Of a stretch of DNA of 64,000 nt, positions 49,414 to 61,300 are shown in pieces; positions within the stretch are counted from its first letter, which is position 1; each line of letters opens with the position of its first letter. The stretch is from contig VZRS01007379.1 in the NCBI GenBank assembly GCA_013398055.1, forward strand, positions 102,340-166,339, given 5' to 3'. Below the pieces are notes generated by a model. The model was not told the origin of the DNA, did no database searches, and saw only the letters and a program-made list of their open reading frames with translations. The position numbers and the translations under genes were made by a program. The DNA is from Ifrita kowaldi (Eukaryota > Chordata > Aves > Passeriformes > Cinclosomatidae).

Positions 49414-52130
49414 AGATAATTATAAAACATTTACACCAGAACATTATTATCTTGCAACTAAAAAAACCCCAAATACTTAATGTCCTCCACCGTTGATGGC
49501 AGACCTCTTGTGACTGCAATGTTCTTTACCACTAAAATTAAATGGAATTAATCTTCAATTTGCTTTGGTACCTGCTAGCAGAGAATCACAGCAAAAAAAA
49601 CCACCCCCGGGTGATACGGAAACAGAAAAATACATAAATACACACACATATTCTCTGTGTGTGTGAGTTTGCACATATATGTATATGGGATTTTCAAACA
49701 TGCCCACTGAGGAGATCCAGTTTTAATCTTCCTCCCCCAAACACGCTCTGAGGCAGGAGGGACATGAGCTTTTATACTGAAGGGATTGATTCAGAGCACA
49801 CACGGAGAGGACAAACACAGATCTGCAGCACTCTGTGCCATATCCTGAGGGACCATGGCTTACAAGGTTTTCCTTCTCATCCTTTTCCAATGTACAGGTG
49901 GTCTTTGGTTAGATCCTGTTCCCAAAGTAAGCCTTGAGCTTACTCTGAAGTTAAAATAATAATAAATTTAGGTTTCTCACTGGTGTCACCAAGATGAGGA
50001 TTTGGCCTTGTACAAACACCCAGAATTGAGGCTGTCATATGTGTGGCTATAAAGCTCCTACAAAAACATCACCAATGATGCAAATCTCCAGTGTAGCCAG
50101 CATGACAGGCCATTAGGACTCCTGCAGTTCTAGTCTGCATAAAAGCTCCTCTGTCGCCTTCCCTCTGGACGTGAGGCCAGAGAAGTGTCAGGAAAATTCT
50201 CCTGCCATCCTTCACCGTGTGCTGGTGATCCCCAGTCACCACGATCCGCCTGAGGGCTTTAATGGGCACACACAGAGAAACCTCAAGAAGGTTCTTGCTT
50301 AGATCACAAAAGCTGTCAGCCTGTTGCTTGAGAGACCCGGGTAATTCAACAGTGACTTCTCCTCTCCCTCAGGAACTCAGGATAACGGAGCAGCACTAAA
50401 GCACATCTCCACTAGAGAACTCTATCTGTGAGTGTGGGCTGCCATGCTCACAGGAAACAGGGGGCCAGCAAACCTTGGGCTGGCCCAGCCAGCTCCAGCT
50501 ACAGTCCCTGGGGGAACCCAGCGTAGAGGAAAAAACTCCCCCAGGAAAAATGCAAGAAACACTCTTCCTTATTCCTCTTTCTCCTTTCCTCCCTCTTTGA
50601 ATGCAGAAAATCCACACAGAAAACTACCTGTGCTTTCTCACAGACACATTTGGTCTTGGGCTGAGACACTTGAAGCTTTTCTGCAAGGAATAGAAGGACA
50701 AGGGCTCCTCTTCCTCACGTGATTATTAAGAGGTCACGTTAGGGAATGCAACAGCTCCATCTACCTGACAGCCAAGAGCAAGGGCTGGAAACACCCTCTG
50801 CACATCCTGAATCCATGAAAATATCCCAGGAGATTTGGCACTAAGCTGATGGTCAACAAAACCACCCAGAGCCTGAGGCATTACATTTTGATTTAACCAT
50901 GCACACCTTTGTGAAAGGATTAGGAGGACTCTATCATGGTGACACCTGAATTCTAATTGCAAACCACTCTTTCCCATGTACATTACTGGTCTGACCCTTG
51001 GGAGGAGAGGTGTGTGTGTCTAGCATCTGCTTTGGGGCAACAAAGGAGTTCACAGCTCCAAAGAACCATGCTTACCTCCCACCACACATCAGCCCAGCAA
51101 ACAACGTGGGATTTTACAAAACCAGTGGACACAGTGAGGAACTGGGATTGGAATTTCAATCATCTCTGCAGAGCCCATTTAGAAATCTGCCTCCTGTATG
51201 TGAGTGTCAACAAACACTCATGAAATTTCATCTCTGCATCAATTTGCAAAATAGAAAAAATGCTTCATGAACAGCAATATAGTCCTGTGTACACAGCTGC
51301 CAGCAGCTGCCCTCTGGGGTGATTCCTGTAATTTGCTATATTTCACTCAGCAAGATGTCATTTATCATGAAGACTATCATCAATATATGAGCTGAGGATG
51401 AACAGTTAAGAAGGTCTGTTATCCTCAGCCCCGAAGCACAGAGGAGTTTTGTTTTGGATATTCTTCTCTGGGTACCTAACTCGCCTACACGGCACCGGCA
51501 TCTGCAGTCAAAAGAGTGGTGAGGCTTGGATTAGCAGACTCTGCTGCCACGGATGGAGGGATGTAATGCCAACACCTAACTCTGAGCCCATCACTGGCTC
51601 TCTAAATGCTCAAGAGTTCCATTTCTGAGCATTCTCAGTGTTCGTGCTACAGAGCAGTGCTGGCATTAGGAAAACAACAAGACCGTCTGTGAATGGCTGT
51701 TTAGGCTGTCTGTGTGATCCTGCAGCTGAAAACCACTAACCATGCTGCTAGACCTTGGCCAAGTCCCTCTCAAACATGTAGCTGTAGACTCTTCCTCAAA
51801 GGAATTACTGTCTCAGAGAAGAGTTGATGGCAGCAGGTAGGGAGAGGAGGGGACCAGGATGAGACAATCTTGATCTTACAGAGTCCGAATGTACCAAGAG
51901 CTGAGCTCAGCGTCAGCCAGCTGGTTAGAGATGCCACAGAGGGCACAGCCCTTCAGCTGATTCTTCACAACCACAGAGCCCCAGCCCAGTGCCCGAGGAC
52001 AATGGCAGTACAAGGGGACGTGTTTGAGCTCAGGCATTTGCTCGTGTTCTCCCTGAACGCCTCTCCCTAACATCTGAGACCATCTGAGTATGAAAGCTGC
52101 CCAGGGAAAAGAGCTGAAGACTGCAACGTT

Positions 52131-52170
52131 CATTTCTCTCTGTAAGGACTCATTTCTCTCTGTAAGGACA
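52131..52170. repeat. Tandem duplication of a 20-bp unit
   Basis: CATTTCTCTCTGTAAGGAC is repeated at a period of 20 bp; only the last base of the unit differs. Confidence 0.9.
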
Positions 52171-52338
52171 AAGGGAGGATCGAGTCCAAGCTGTTTCTCC
52201 TCAAATCACGGATCAATCAAGCAGCTCTGGTGATGTCACTATCCCTGGCAGTGGGACCTAATTTAAAATTACCTCAAATCTGAAAGATTGATTTTCACCA
52301 TCAGCATTTAATGTCTGCTGTATCTTTCTTTTCCCAGC

Positions 52339-52384
52339 AGAAAAGAAAAAAAGAAAGGAGGAGAGAGAGAGAGGGAGAAGGAGA
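52339..52384. repeat. 46-nt pure purine tract
   Basis: AGAAAAGAAAAAAAGAAAGG and then GA repeats, with no pyrimidine on the + strand. Confidence 0.85.
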
Positions 52385-55300
52385 TGGTTCAGATTCAACT
52401 GCAATTTAGCATTCATTTGCATTTTTAAATTAGTTAAGCCGTGGACCGTTGCAAAGCAATGACAGAGAATTTTTGTAATAATTAGTCTGCTGGGAGCGTA
52501 GAGATGGCTATACAGACAGGTTGCACTGACAGAGGAAGCAATATCCCAATGCTCAAACTGGGATTTGCACAGACAAATTTACTCTCCCTCATATGGGGCC
52601 AGATCCAGCTCAGCAGACACAGAGAGAGCTCCAGCTCAGACAACTTCATCTGCACTAGACACTGACTGCAGCCATGGAGAGACAGGGTGTTCTCAGATTA
52701 TGATTCATCTTAACCTCATGTAAAAATCTAAATCAGGCCAGATGATTAGATACCTGGAGTGAGGTGAGAGCAATCTCACCACTGTTGTTCACAATATAAT
52801 CTTGAATCCTTCAGCCTCTTTATGCGTGTCAGCCTCTCCTCAGTGGGCCCCACACATCTGACCTGTTCTCCCTTCCTTCTGCAGTTCCAGCCACGATCCT
52901 CTTAGTGCCTGTAAGGAGATACATCCCTCTCCTAAATCCAGTGGACAGTCATCATTACCTCAGATCTGACAGGAAGTGCTCAGGGAAGGGGGAAGTGCAG
53001 GATCAGGGTGAGAGTGAGCCAAAGAATCCCCAGTTTTGCCACAGGGACCTACCCTCCCTCAGCTCACACAGGGGGATACATCAGCACTTCACTGTACAGT
53101 GGAAGGTGCTGCATATCCAGCAGCCTGAGTCGCTGGTTTTGCAAAGCACCTCGTGCTTGCTGTTTGAGATGTGTGAATATGGTAATTCCCCCTTCTTTGG
53201 GTGGCAGAACGGGGCAGCACTAATGCTCACTTTGCTCAGCAAGGGGAGGAGCCCACTCGTGACTAAGCATGGCTTTAGAAACACTGCGCACTCGCCCATC
53301 CTGAAACAACTCCCCATCACCCATCAGATGTTCTCTGCCTCGCATCATTTTGCTGTCCTTTGCTTGCCCTGCTCCAAGACCTGGCATATGTTTCTCAGTG
53401 TGACTGCTCCTTTTTGTTTAAGTTGTCCCTCTGGGTGAACTGAAGCACAAGGAACATTCAGTGAATTTCCTGAAATCCTCCCACCTGGTCTGAAACATCA
53501 ACCCTCAGTATATTTGTGTTTATCCAGCTTCACCACCGCTTTGTTCAAAAATGTGAACCCAATCCTCTTCCAAAGCAGCACCAGCCTAGTCCCAGCAGCT
53601 CACCAGGGGCCATGGAATGGTTTGTTTTCTCTCAGACGTGATGTGGGGTTACAGAGCATCAGCTTTTTATAGATATTTAGTCTATAATGGTGTGCCATGT
53701 GCATACATATAAGAAACAGCAATTTTTAAAAAGTTTTACTTAATGTTTCCTTCCAAAGAGGTCCCTATGACTTGAAAATCATTCTACCTGCATCAAATGC
53801 ATTAACTCTGTGACCACAAAATAGACACCCCATTATTCTGACAGCAAAGTGAGAGCAACTGGATTTCCCTGAAGGAACCTGAACCTTTACAGTTTTATTA
53901 CCTCGTCACTCTGAGTTTTCAGAGGTATCAATCACAAAGGTACATTTTGTTTCAGCATAGACTTAAGTGACTTGATCCAAGCTATCTCTTTTGAGGACAG
54001 AAGAGCAAGCAGAAGATGAAAGCTAAAATAAATGAATGGCTCTGCTTATATCATGGATGCCAAGAGCTAAATGTGCTCTGTTTCACATTTGTTAGTCACT
54101 TGTTTAACTTTTGGGGCCAGCATTTCTGGAGTGTGTTCATCCCTTCAAAGTTTCAGTTTCTCCCATCACATCAATGGATCTCATCTATGACAACTGGCAT
54201 TGCCTTTAAAAGTTCAATTTTCTTGCTTGCTCACCTGTCATTTTGTTACTAGTCACAGGTCCAAATTGAGGTAAAAGTAAGCACTTTCTAGGATTTCCTG
54301 TGCATTCTCCCTTAGGATATTCTTGGTTTCTTCCTCTGGCAGAGAACAGTTGTGGGATTTGTACTTTACAGTTGTGGTGATGGCTCTGGAAAGGTTCTTT
54401 TATACAGTAAAAGAGTATACAGGGGTACATGCAGCAAACCTGACAGTGCTGCTGAACTCTGGGTTGGAGTCTCCGGGTTGGACAAGCGACCTGCAGGATG
54501 TCTTGGTTTCTGTTGCAGTCACTGGAGAGACTCCCAAGGACCATTTGTCTCATCCTAAGAAGGCTGTCCAAGAGAAATGGGATCAGTTTCTCAAAGTCCC
54601 ATTCTAGTGCTACCAACCACAGAGCAAACCTGTACACTTGTTTAGACTAGAAGCCGGCTTTCAGGCATCACATTTAGACCAGGGGAATACACTCAAAACG
54701 CCTGGGTAAGTTTGCCTACGTACATAGGACTGGACCCTTTCTAGCTGCTTATTCCTGAGCCTCTTCACAAAAGCATCACCTTGGAAAGGACATTATTTTC
54801 AGACAGAACCAAGCCAGCCCAGATTTAGACTCATGAACTCTAAGGAAACATCCACATCCCTTACACTCCCTGTGATTACGAGGGTGTCTTCCCTGTGTGA
54901 CAGCAGCTTGTGTAAAGCCAACAGTGAAAAGAGACAGAAAGGAGATAGAAGGAGCGTCACTGTGTACCACTGGTGAGGACAGGTCTGCATTATAACCTCA
55001 CTTTCTGAAAGACTGAATTATAAGAAAGCTTTTCTGAAACGTCTCTGACCATCCAAAGGCTGCCTGAGTAGTTCCCTGCGGTATTTTTTTGCCGAGCATC
55101 TCCTTTTGTTCCCAGCGTGGTGCTGGAGTCGGGCAGAGAAGCTGGAGGGGCACACGGGCCCATTCCCAGTGCCCTCTGACACGTCCTTAGACCCTCACCC
55201 GCTGAGGCACAGTAGTCTATAATGATGTTTTTCTGGATATTTCCATATGTGTAACGAGCAGTTCAGCTACCCCGCTGTCCCAGAAAGTACTTTTCCATAA

Positions 55301-58300
55301 AAATAAGATCCTGGAAAACTGTACCTTTAGGCAACCCCCGCTCTGACCTAGCCGCAGTCTCTCTATTTTACAAAATAAAGGCTTCAGTGTTCATTCTCCT
55401 GAGTTTCGCTGTGTTATCTGTGCTATCTGTGATTGTCTTGGAAACCCAGCTCACCCTGAGGGCAGCTATTAACATCTTTCAGCATAACAAAAGCCTTCAT
55501 TGTCCCACTATTTCACATGCATTCTGTCAAGACAAGCAGATGAATGAGTTACCAGGGGGTAAGTTTGGGTATAAATTTACAGGGCCTCTACTCCATCATA
55601 ATTGTCTGTATTCCTATTCTCATTCTTCATGCTCATCCAGATATACTTGGAAGTGATTTGTCCTCAGGAGAAAAAGGGGTCGGTTGCTTTGCATCTGCAC
55701 TGTAGAAAGAAAGAGAAGGATGTCCCGGGGCTTCTTGAGGAGAAGTTGACGTCCTGAGAGGTCACCCACTACCCTTCCCTGGGAACGTGTCCTTCCTTCT
55801 GTGGCATCCATCATGTCTATTCCACGTTGTTAGACAATGGTTAGTGCAAATATGAAATCAGCTATTTCGTCTGAAAGACAATCTTCATCCAAGTAGCTGA
55901 GGTGTTTCAGTTGGAAGAAGATGTTTCATCAGGGAGAAAATACCAAATTGGCTTTTCCACACCAAAATTCTTGACACTCTGCACATATGAGCAACCATCC
56001 ATAAAGGACATGCATTTTACATCACCACAAGACTCTTCTTCAAGCCCAGCTATAACAGTTCTCCAGAGATGCAACCCAAGAATACTTCACAATCCGTATT
56101 TTTGCATGTGCCCCAAAGCTTTTGTTAGCGTGACTGTGACGGCTCGTGGGCATGATTTGCTCACATTCCCAGCTGACAGCCAGGCCAGGAAAATCTCACA
56201 GCTTATCCATGCTCCCGGATTCCTCTTATTATTTAGAGGATTAACTAAGAATCCCACAATGGCTCCAATGACTGTTGTGCTCTCAATGAAGCAGCAAATA
56301 GTTGAAAACACTAAATACCCATTAGAACTGGTAAATGGCAAAACAATCCCAGGCAGGCAAATATTGGAGAGCTCACCGACCTGAGGGAAGCCAAATATAA
56401 TAAAGATCATCGTCAGAGAGATGTGCCATGAAGGGCACTTTCCTCTCACAGCAGTTCAAGGCACCCTTCTAACCCATGGTGCCATTTCGTCCTGGATGAG
56501 AACAAAACTAAAAAGTCCCCCAAGTCCAGCTTGTAGACACACGTAACTTACTCAGTGTTTGTCTGCCCTGTGAGTACGCTGACTTTAGTCATCTTCTGCT
56601 CACACTTGTTTTATTCTTTCTGACTACTCACCCAGCCCACTGATGCTGGAATTGCTCTGTAATTGTGAGTGCCATATGGTGCCCTAATTATTGCAGTGCT
56701 TGTTGTGTTAATGTGTTAGATAATCGAAATGTGGGGAGAGGAGCAACAAGGAGAGTGAGGCATTTTGAGGGGCAGGCTTGCTCAGTGAACACCAATCACT
56801 ACAAACAGCTCCAGTATGCCCAGAGCCACATCCAGGAAACAAAAAATCCTGGGTGTGACAATATCAAAACCATCATCTGCCTGGGGTCTCACTGTAGAAA
56901 TGTGTCTGGGGTTGGTTTTTATTTCTCTGTTAGATTCAATCTCCCTGTGGCTAGAGAGCATGACTGTAGTTTATAGGAATAGAAAAGTATAATGTTATTC
57001 GAGATTATGACATTGTTATTCTAATTTGTAAAAAAAAAGAGGAGGAGCAAATAGTGGATGATACAAAATTCTTGGGCTGGATTCCCTTTCTGGCTTATAC
57101 TGACGTAGATAACATGCAGGACTGGAAAAGTCCATATTAACAAGGGAATTAAAATGCACTATTGAATTTGCATTGCTAAATAATGCAAGACTTTACAGGC
57201 ATAATCATAAAACAGTTTCCCCCTGAATTTCCTCTTTTACATTCATTAACTTGGTCAAACCCTCTCCCTTTTTCAGATTTCACTGATAAAAAATCACTCA
57301 ACTAAAGGCTTTAAAGTAAGCGTGGGTTTGTACCATTGTAGGGGATAATAGGTTTTGTTCTAAAAGCAATGTGCCTTTTCCACAGCGGTTCTACAATTGT
57401 GGATGTTCAAGGGCAGAATGGACAAGCAGCTACAAGAGGAACCCAGGGCAACTTACTGAGAATCACATTAATCTTAGGAAATCCCGAGCTGACTATACTC
57501 AGAGACTAAAAATGTTATGGAGGAAGATTAAACAAGTTTCTTCTATTCTTATTCTTCAGGTGTTTGCTTATGGCCCCTGCTGAAGACCCATTACTGATGC
57601 TGTCAGCCTCCTCTGAAGGCTCAAAAATATCCATTCCCCAGTGACCTCACAGACTCAGCTGCACCATGAGCATCTTCTACGCACTGCAAGTCTGATGAGA
57701 AAACAGAAGATGGTGAAGATTATCCACCAGAAAGGAACTCCCTGCATTCCTGCCAATGCCCTAAGCAGTAAACAGAGACAAAGTGCTACAAAAATTACAG
57801 ACCTGGCCCTTGGCAGAATGAGTCTCAAAGTTTTTCCACAAACTGGATATGGTTTACAAGATGGACAGAACAAATCCCAGTGTGCCAAGATCAGACACTT
57901 TATGATGGAATGAGGATGTGTTCCCACAGGAGTAAAACTCCTAATTGACCCATAACCTATCGGTGGAACAATAGAGAATAAAATTCCCAGTATAATTGGG
58001 TTATAAATCATTCCTTTGATACCAGGACCTGGCAATTTATTTTGAGTATCTGAGTGTTTATTCTGAGGTAACACAGTGGTTTAGCTATATTTAAACTCTT
58101 TGCCTGGCGCTTAGAGGGGGAAAATGACAACTGTGTGCAGTGATTTATTTCTGCACTTTACTTGGACTGTAAAGGTGTGAAGACAGAGCTTTTAAAAGCA
58201 GTCCTTGCAGGGGCCCACAGGCACTGTGCAAGTGCTGTCCCTCCTGGCCCAGCTTCCTGGCTCCCACTCAGAACAGCTGGTGAGGATCAATCCCCTTCCT

Positions 58301-61300
58301 CCTCTCCATGATGCCTACAATGAAGTGCTGGCTTTTCATGGCTCTTTGAAGCCCATTTTGCCCACAGGAATTTACCAGAGTCGGTGCCCCACACAGGCAG
58401 CCCACACAATAAAAAATTCACACATGTACACACCGTTTCTCAAGGTACTAATATTCCCTTGCATTCATTATTTTCCTACAGTATACGAACATTTTCAGAG
58501 GTGTTTAGGTGCACAATGGACACAGGGCATGGTCAGGGCCAGGGGGATGGCCATTCCCCAATGTCCTGGTTTGTGAGACACTCTCTACTTCCTCACAAGA
58601 GGAGCAGAAATGGTTTCTCAATGCAGTGTCAAGAGAAAGTCCTTAAAATTAGCAGAAGGACTGGTGTGACATAAAGACCAGACCTGAGCTGGGGTTGAGA
58701 TCAATAATCATGTGTGAAAATGTTTTGTGACAGTTTTGTTTGGGCAGACATTTAGCAGATAAAATGAAAAAAGCTACTCCCATCCACCATGGAAGGAACA
58801 GGAGCCACCTGCCAACCCTCTCCCAAAAACACGTGGCCAGGACAGAGAACATGACTGGCAATTTCCTTTTCCTGACGCTTATTTCCACCTCCATCCCTGC
58901 AGGAAGCAATAGCAGGGCCATCCCTGGATCTCTGCAGCTGTTCATGGCTCGCTCTGTGCCAGAAGAGTGGCCTCAGTCACAGCAGACAGGAAGCAATAGA
59001 GGAATGTCCTCCCTGTGCCATGGATTTACAAGGACAAAATATCTTCTGTGGCTGGCTTTTCATCAGCAGAATTGCACAAAGGCAATTCTGAGGTTCAGGA
59101 CGCACCATGTACATATCCAAGGCAGACAGAGGTGCCCCTAACAGACAATGAGGCACTAAAGTCTGTTAAAAGGGAGAGGGAAAGATAAAATTTTGCACCA
59201 TGCTGTTCTCTTAAGTTATCAAAGGAAATCTGGAAGCACTGGGCTCTAATTGCAAATTTGGTCATGGAAATGCAGCTCTAGGGAAAAAAAGGAACTAAGA
59301 ATTAGAGCTCTTTCTAACTGAGATCATGGAGAACGGGTGAGCAGCAAGGATCTATATGATCACAGTAATCAGAATGGATTAATCATCGCTTCCCAGTTTG
59401 GGCAGTGCTGTCCAGAACTGTATTTTTAAAGCACATAATCCTGATGGTATATCTCTTCTGATTAGCCCTTCAAAAGAATATTCATGTAAGTTGGAGCTGA
59501 AGCATCTCTGCTGCAGAATTCTGATGACTTAACAGGTCATTATAAATAAATGATTTATCCAAGTGAAATAAGTCCAGCTATTTAGGGCAGGTCAGAGTGA
59601 CAAGTTACTATGGCATCTCTAATGTAATTTTTACTATCTCTTAGGTCAGAGAGAGCCTGTTTTAATGCAAAAGCTCTTTGTAACAGCAATTTGCAAAACA
59701 ATGAGAGAAATATGCACAACATGGTTTGCTGACAAAGCAGAATTTTGTCAGAGTAGGACATTGTTTAAAGGTTTACCCTGGGGGCACCAGCTGTTTTCTA
59801 AAGCGCTGCTAAGTGACAGAAGAAGATACATTTACACACAATACAGGAAGGGCCAAGTATAAAACCTGGAAACCTTTTATTTGTAAACAACAGCACAAAC
59901 ACAAGAAATCTGTGAGCCCACAGATAGGATACTGATGCTAGAGAGATATTAGCCATTATATATGCCCCTTTGTCAAGAAGGGAAAGCCTCAGGAGGAGGA
60001 TATGAGACAGCAGCTAGTTTATCCTTTATCAGTGCACAGCCACCAAAGATGCTGATGTTCAGCACTTACCTTTTCATCCATTACTTCCTACGAATTTTTC
60101 CTCCTAATATTGCAAACTGCAACTGCTTTTTGCAACGTTGTGAGTGATGTTTAATACTTAGATGAAATGAGAGCTGGGGGCAGAGAAGTATTAATGCAGA
60201 GATGGCACTGTTTTAGCAGGCTGTGGGCCTTAGCTGTAAGTATGCTATCAAAAATTGGACCTACAAAATCCATCAGGAGAGCAGCAGCTTTGCCAGCAGC
60301 TGTTACAAAGGAAATAAGGAATAAGTCAAGGCCAATAACTGCTGTTAGGATTAGACTGATTCATAGATGGTGGAACCAACAGTGTCTGTGAAAAACAAGA
60401 GCCCACGTGAAACCACTGACAATATCTGTAACCAGAAAGGGAGGGGGAGCAGAGAGGAAGCCTTGGACTTGTTTCTTTGCTTGGCCTCCAAGCTGTGGAA
60501 AGGAAGCAGGAGAAAAGGGAAGCAAGGCATCACAGCAGATTAACCACAAGCAGTATGTTGGACACTTTTCTCCCACGTCCCTCAAACCTGTGGTGCTGAT
60601 GCTGCACAAGCCAGGCCACCCTAGATGTGACAGCAAGGAGCCAGCAACTCCAAAGCCAGAGGAAAAAAGATGTGCACAGCACAGAGGGAGGAGAAGACAC
60701 AAGGAGAAGGGAGCAACATTGACCTGAGCCAAAACAAACAGCACCACTTGCCTGAAGGGCCCTTTGTTCGGATACCGTGTGTGAGCTCTGATCACATCAG
60801 CCAGGTCTCCAGGAGAGACAATTCCTTGTACAGCATCAGCAAATTACTCCAGTCTGCAGCTGTGATTAGTGCAAGAGGGACAAAAAGTAAATGCAATCTG
60901 ACCAATTATACACTGAGGAGAACAGGGAAAACAAACAAAAAGTCTCTGAACCCGCGGGTGTTAACACAAACACAAAAGACTGATAAGCTTGTTTTCTTAA
61001 TGTGGGGCTGTACCTGGTGAGATCAGGGAATGGGAGAGATTCTTCCAGCAGCTGCTTGCAGGAGGTCAGTACACAGCACAAGGGTCACCCCAAACATCCA
61101 TGTGAAGGCAGAGCCACAGGGTTCCAGCACTTAGATCTGTTTTCCCATTCTTTTATCGGCAGTGAAGCCTGTGTTGGCAGCCACACGGGAAGAGTCAATT
61201 ATATTTCTGTCAGCGGCTGCAGCATATCCTGTGAAATCCTGTATCCCAAAGTCTCAAAAGTCAGGTCAGAGAGCTTGAGGCTGAACACACTGAGGAAAAC

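Noticed and set aside
54206..54637. 143-codon minus-strand frame with an overlapping 94-codon plus-strand frame
   Set aside because: Both strands open at once with no domain on either; probably chance.
57655..58074. Minus-strand frame with GVPFWWIIFTIF, compared with MS4A-like four-TM proteins
   Set aside because: The resemblance is limited to a few residues; neighbouring conserved segments and splice sites are absent or do not fit.
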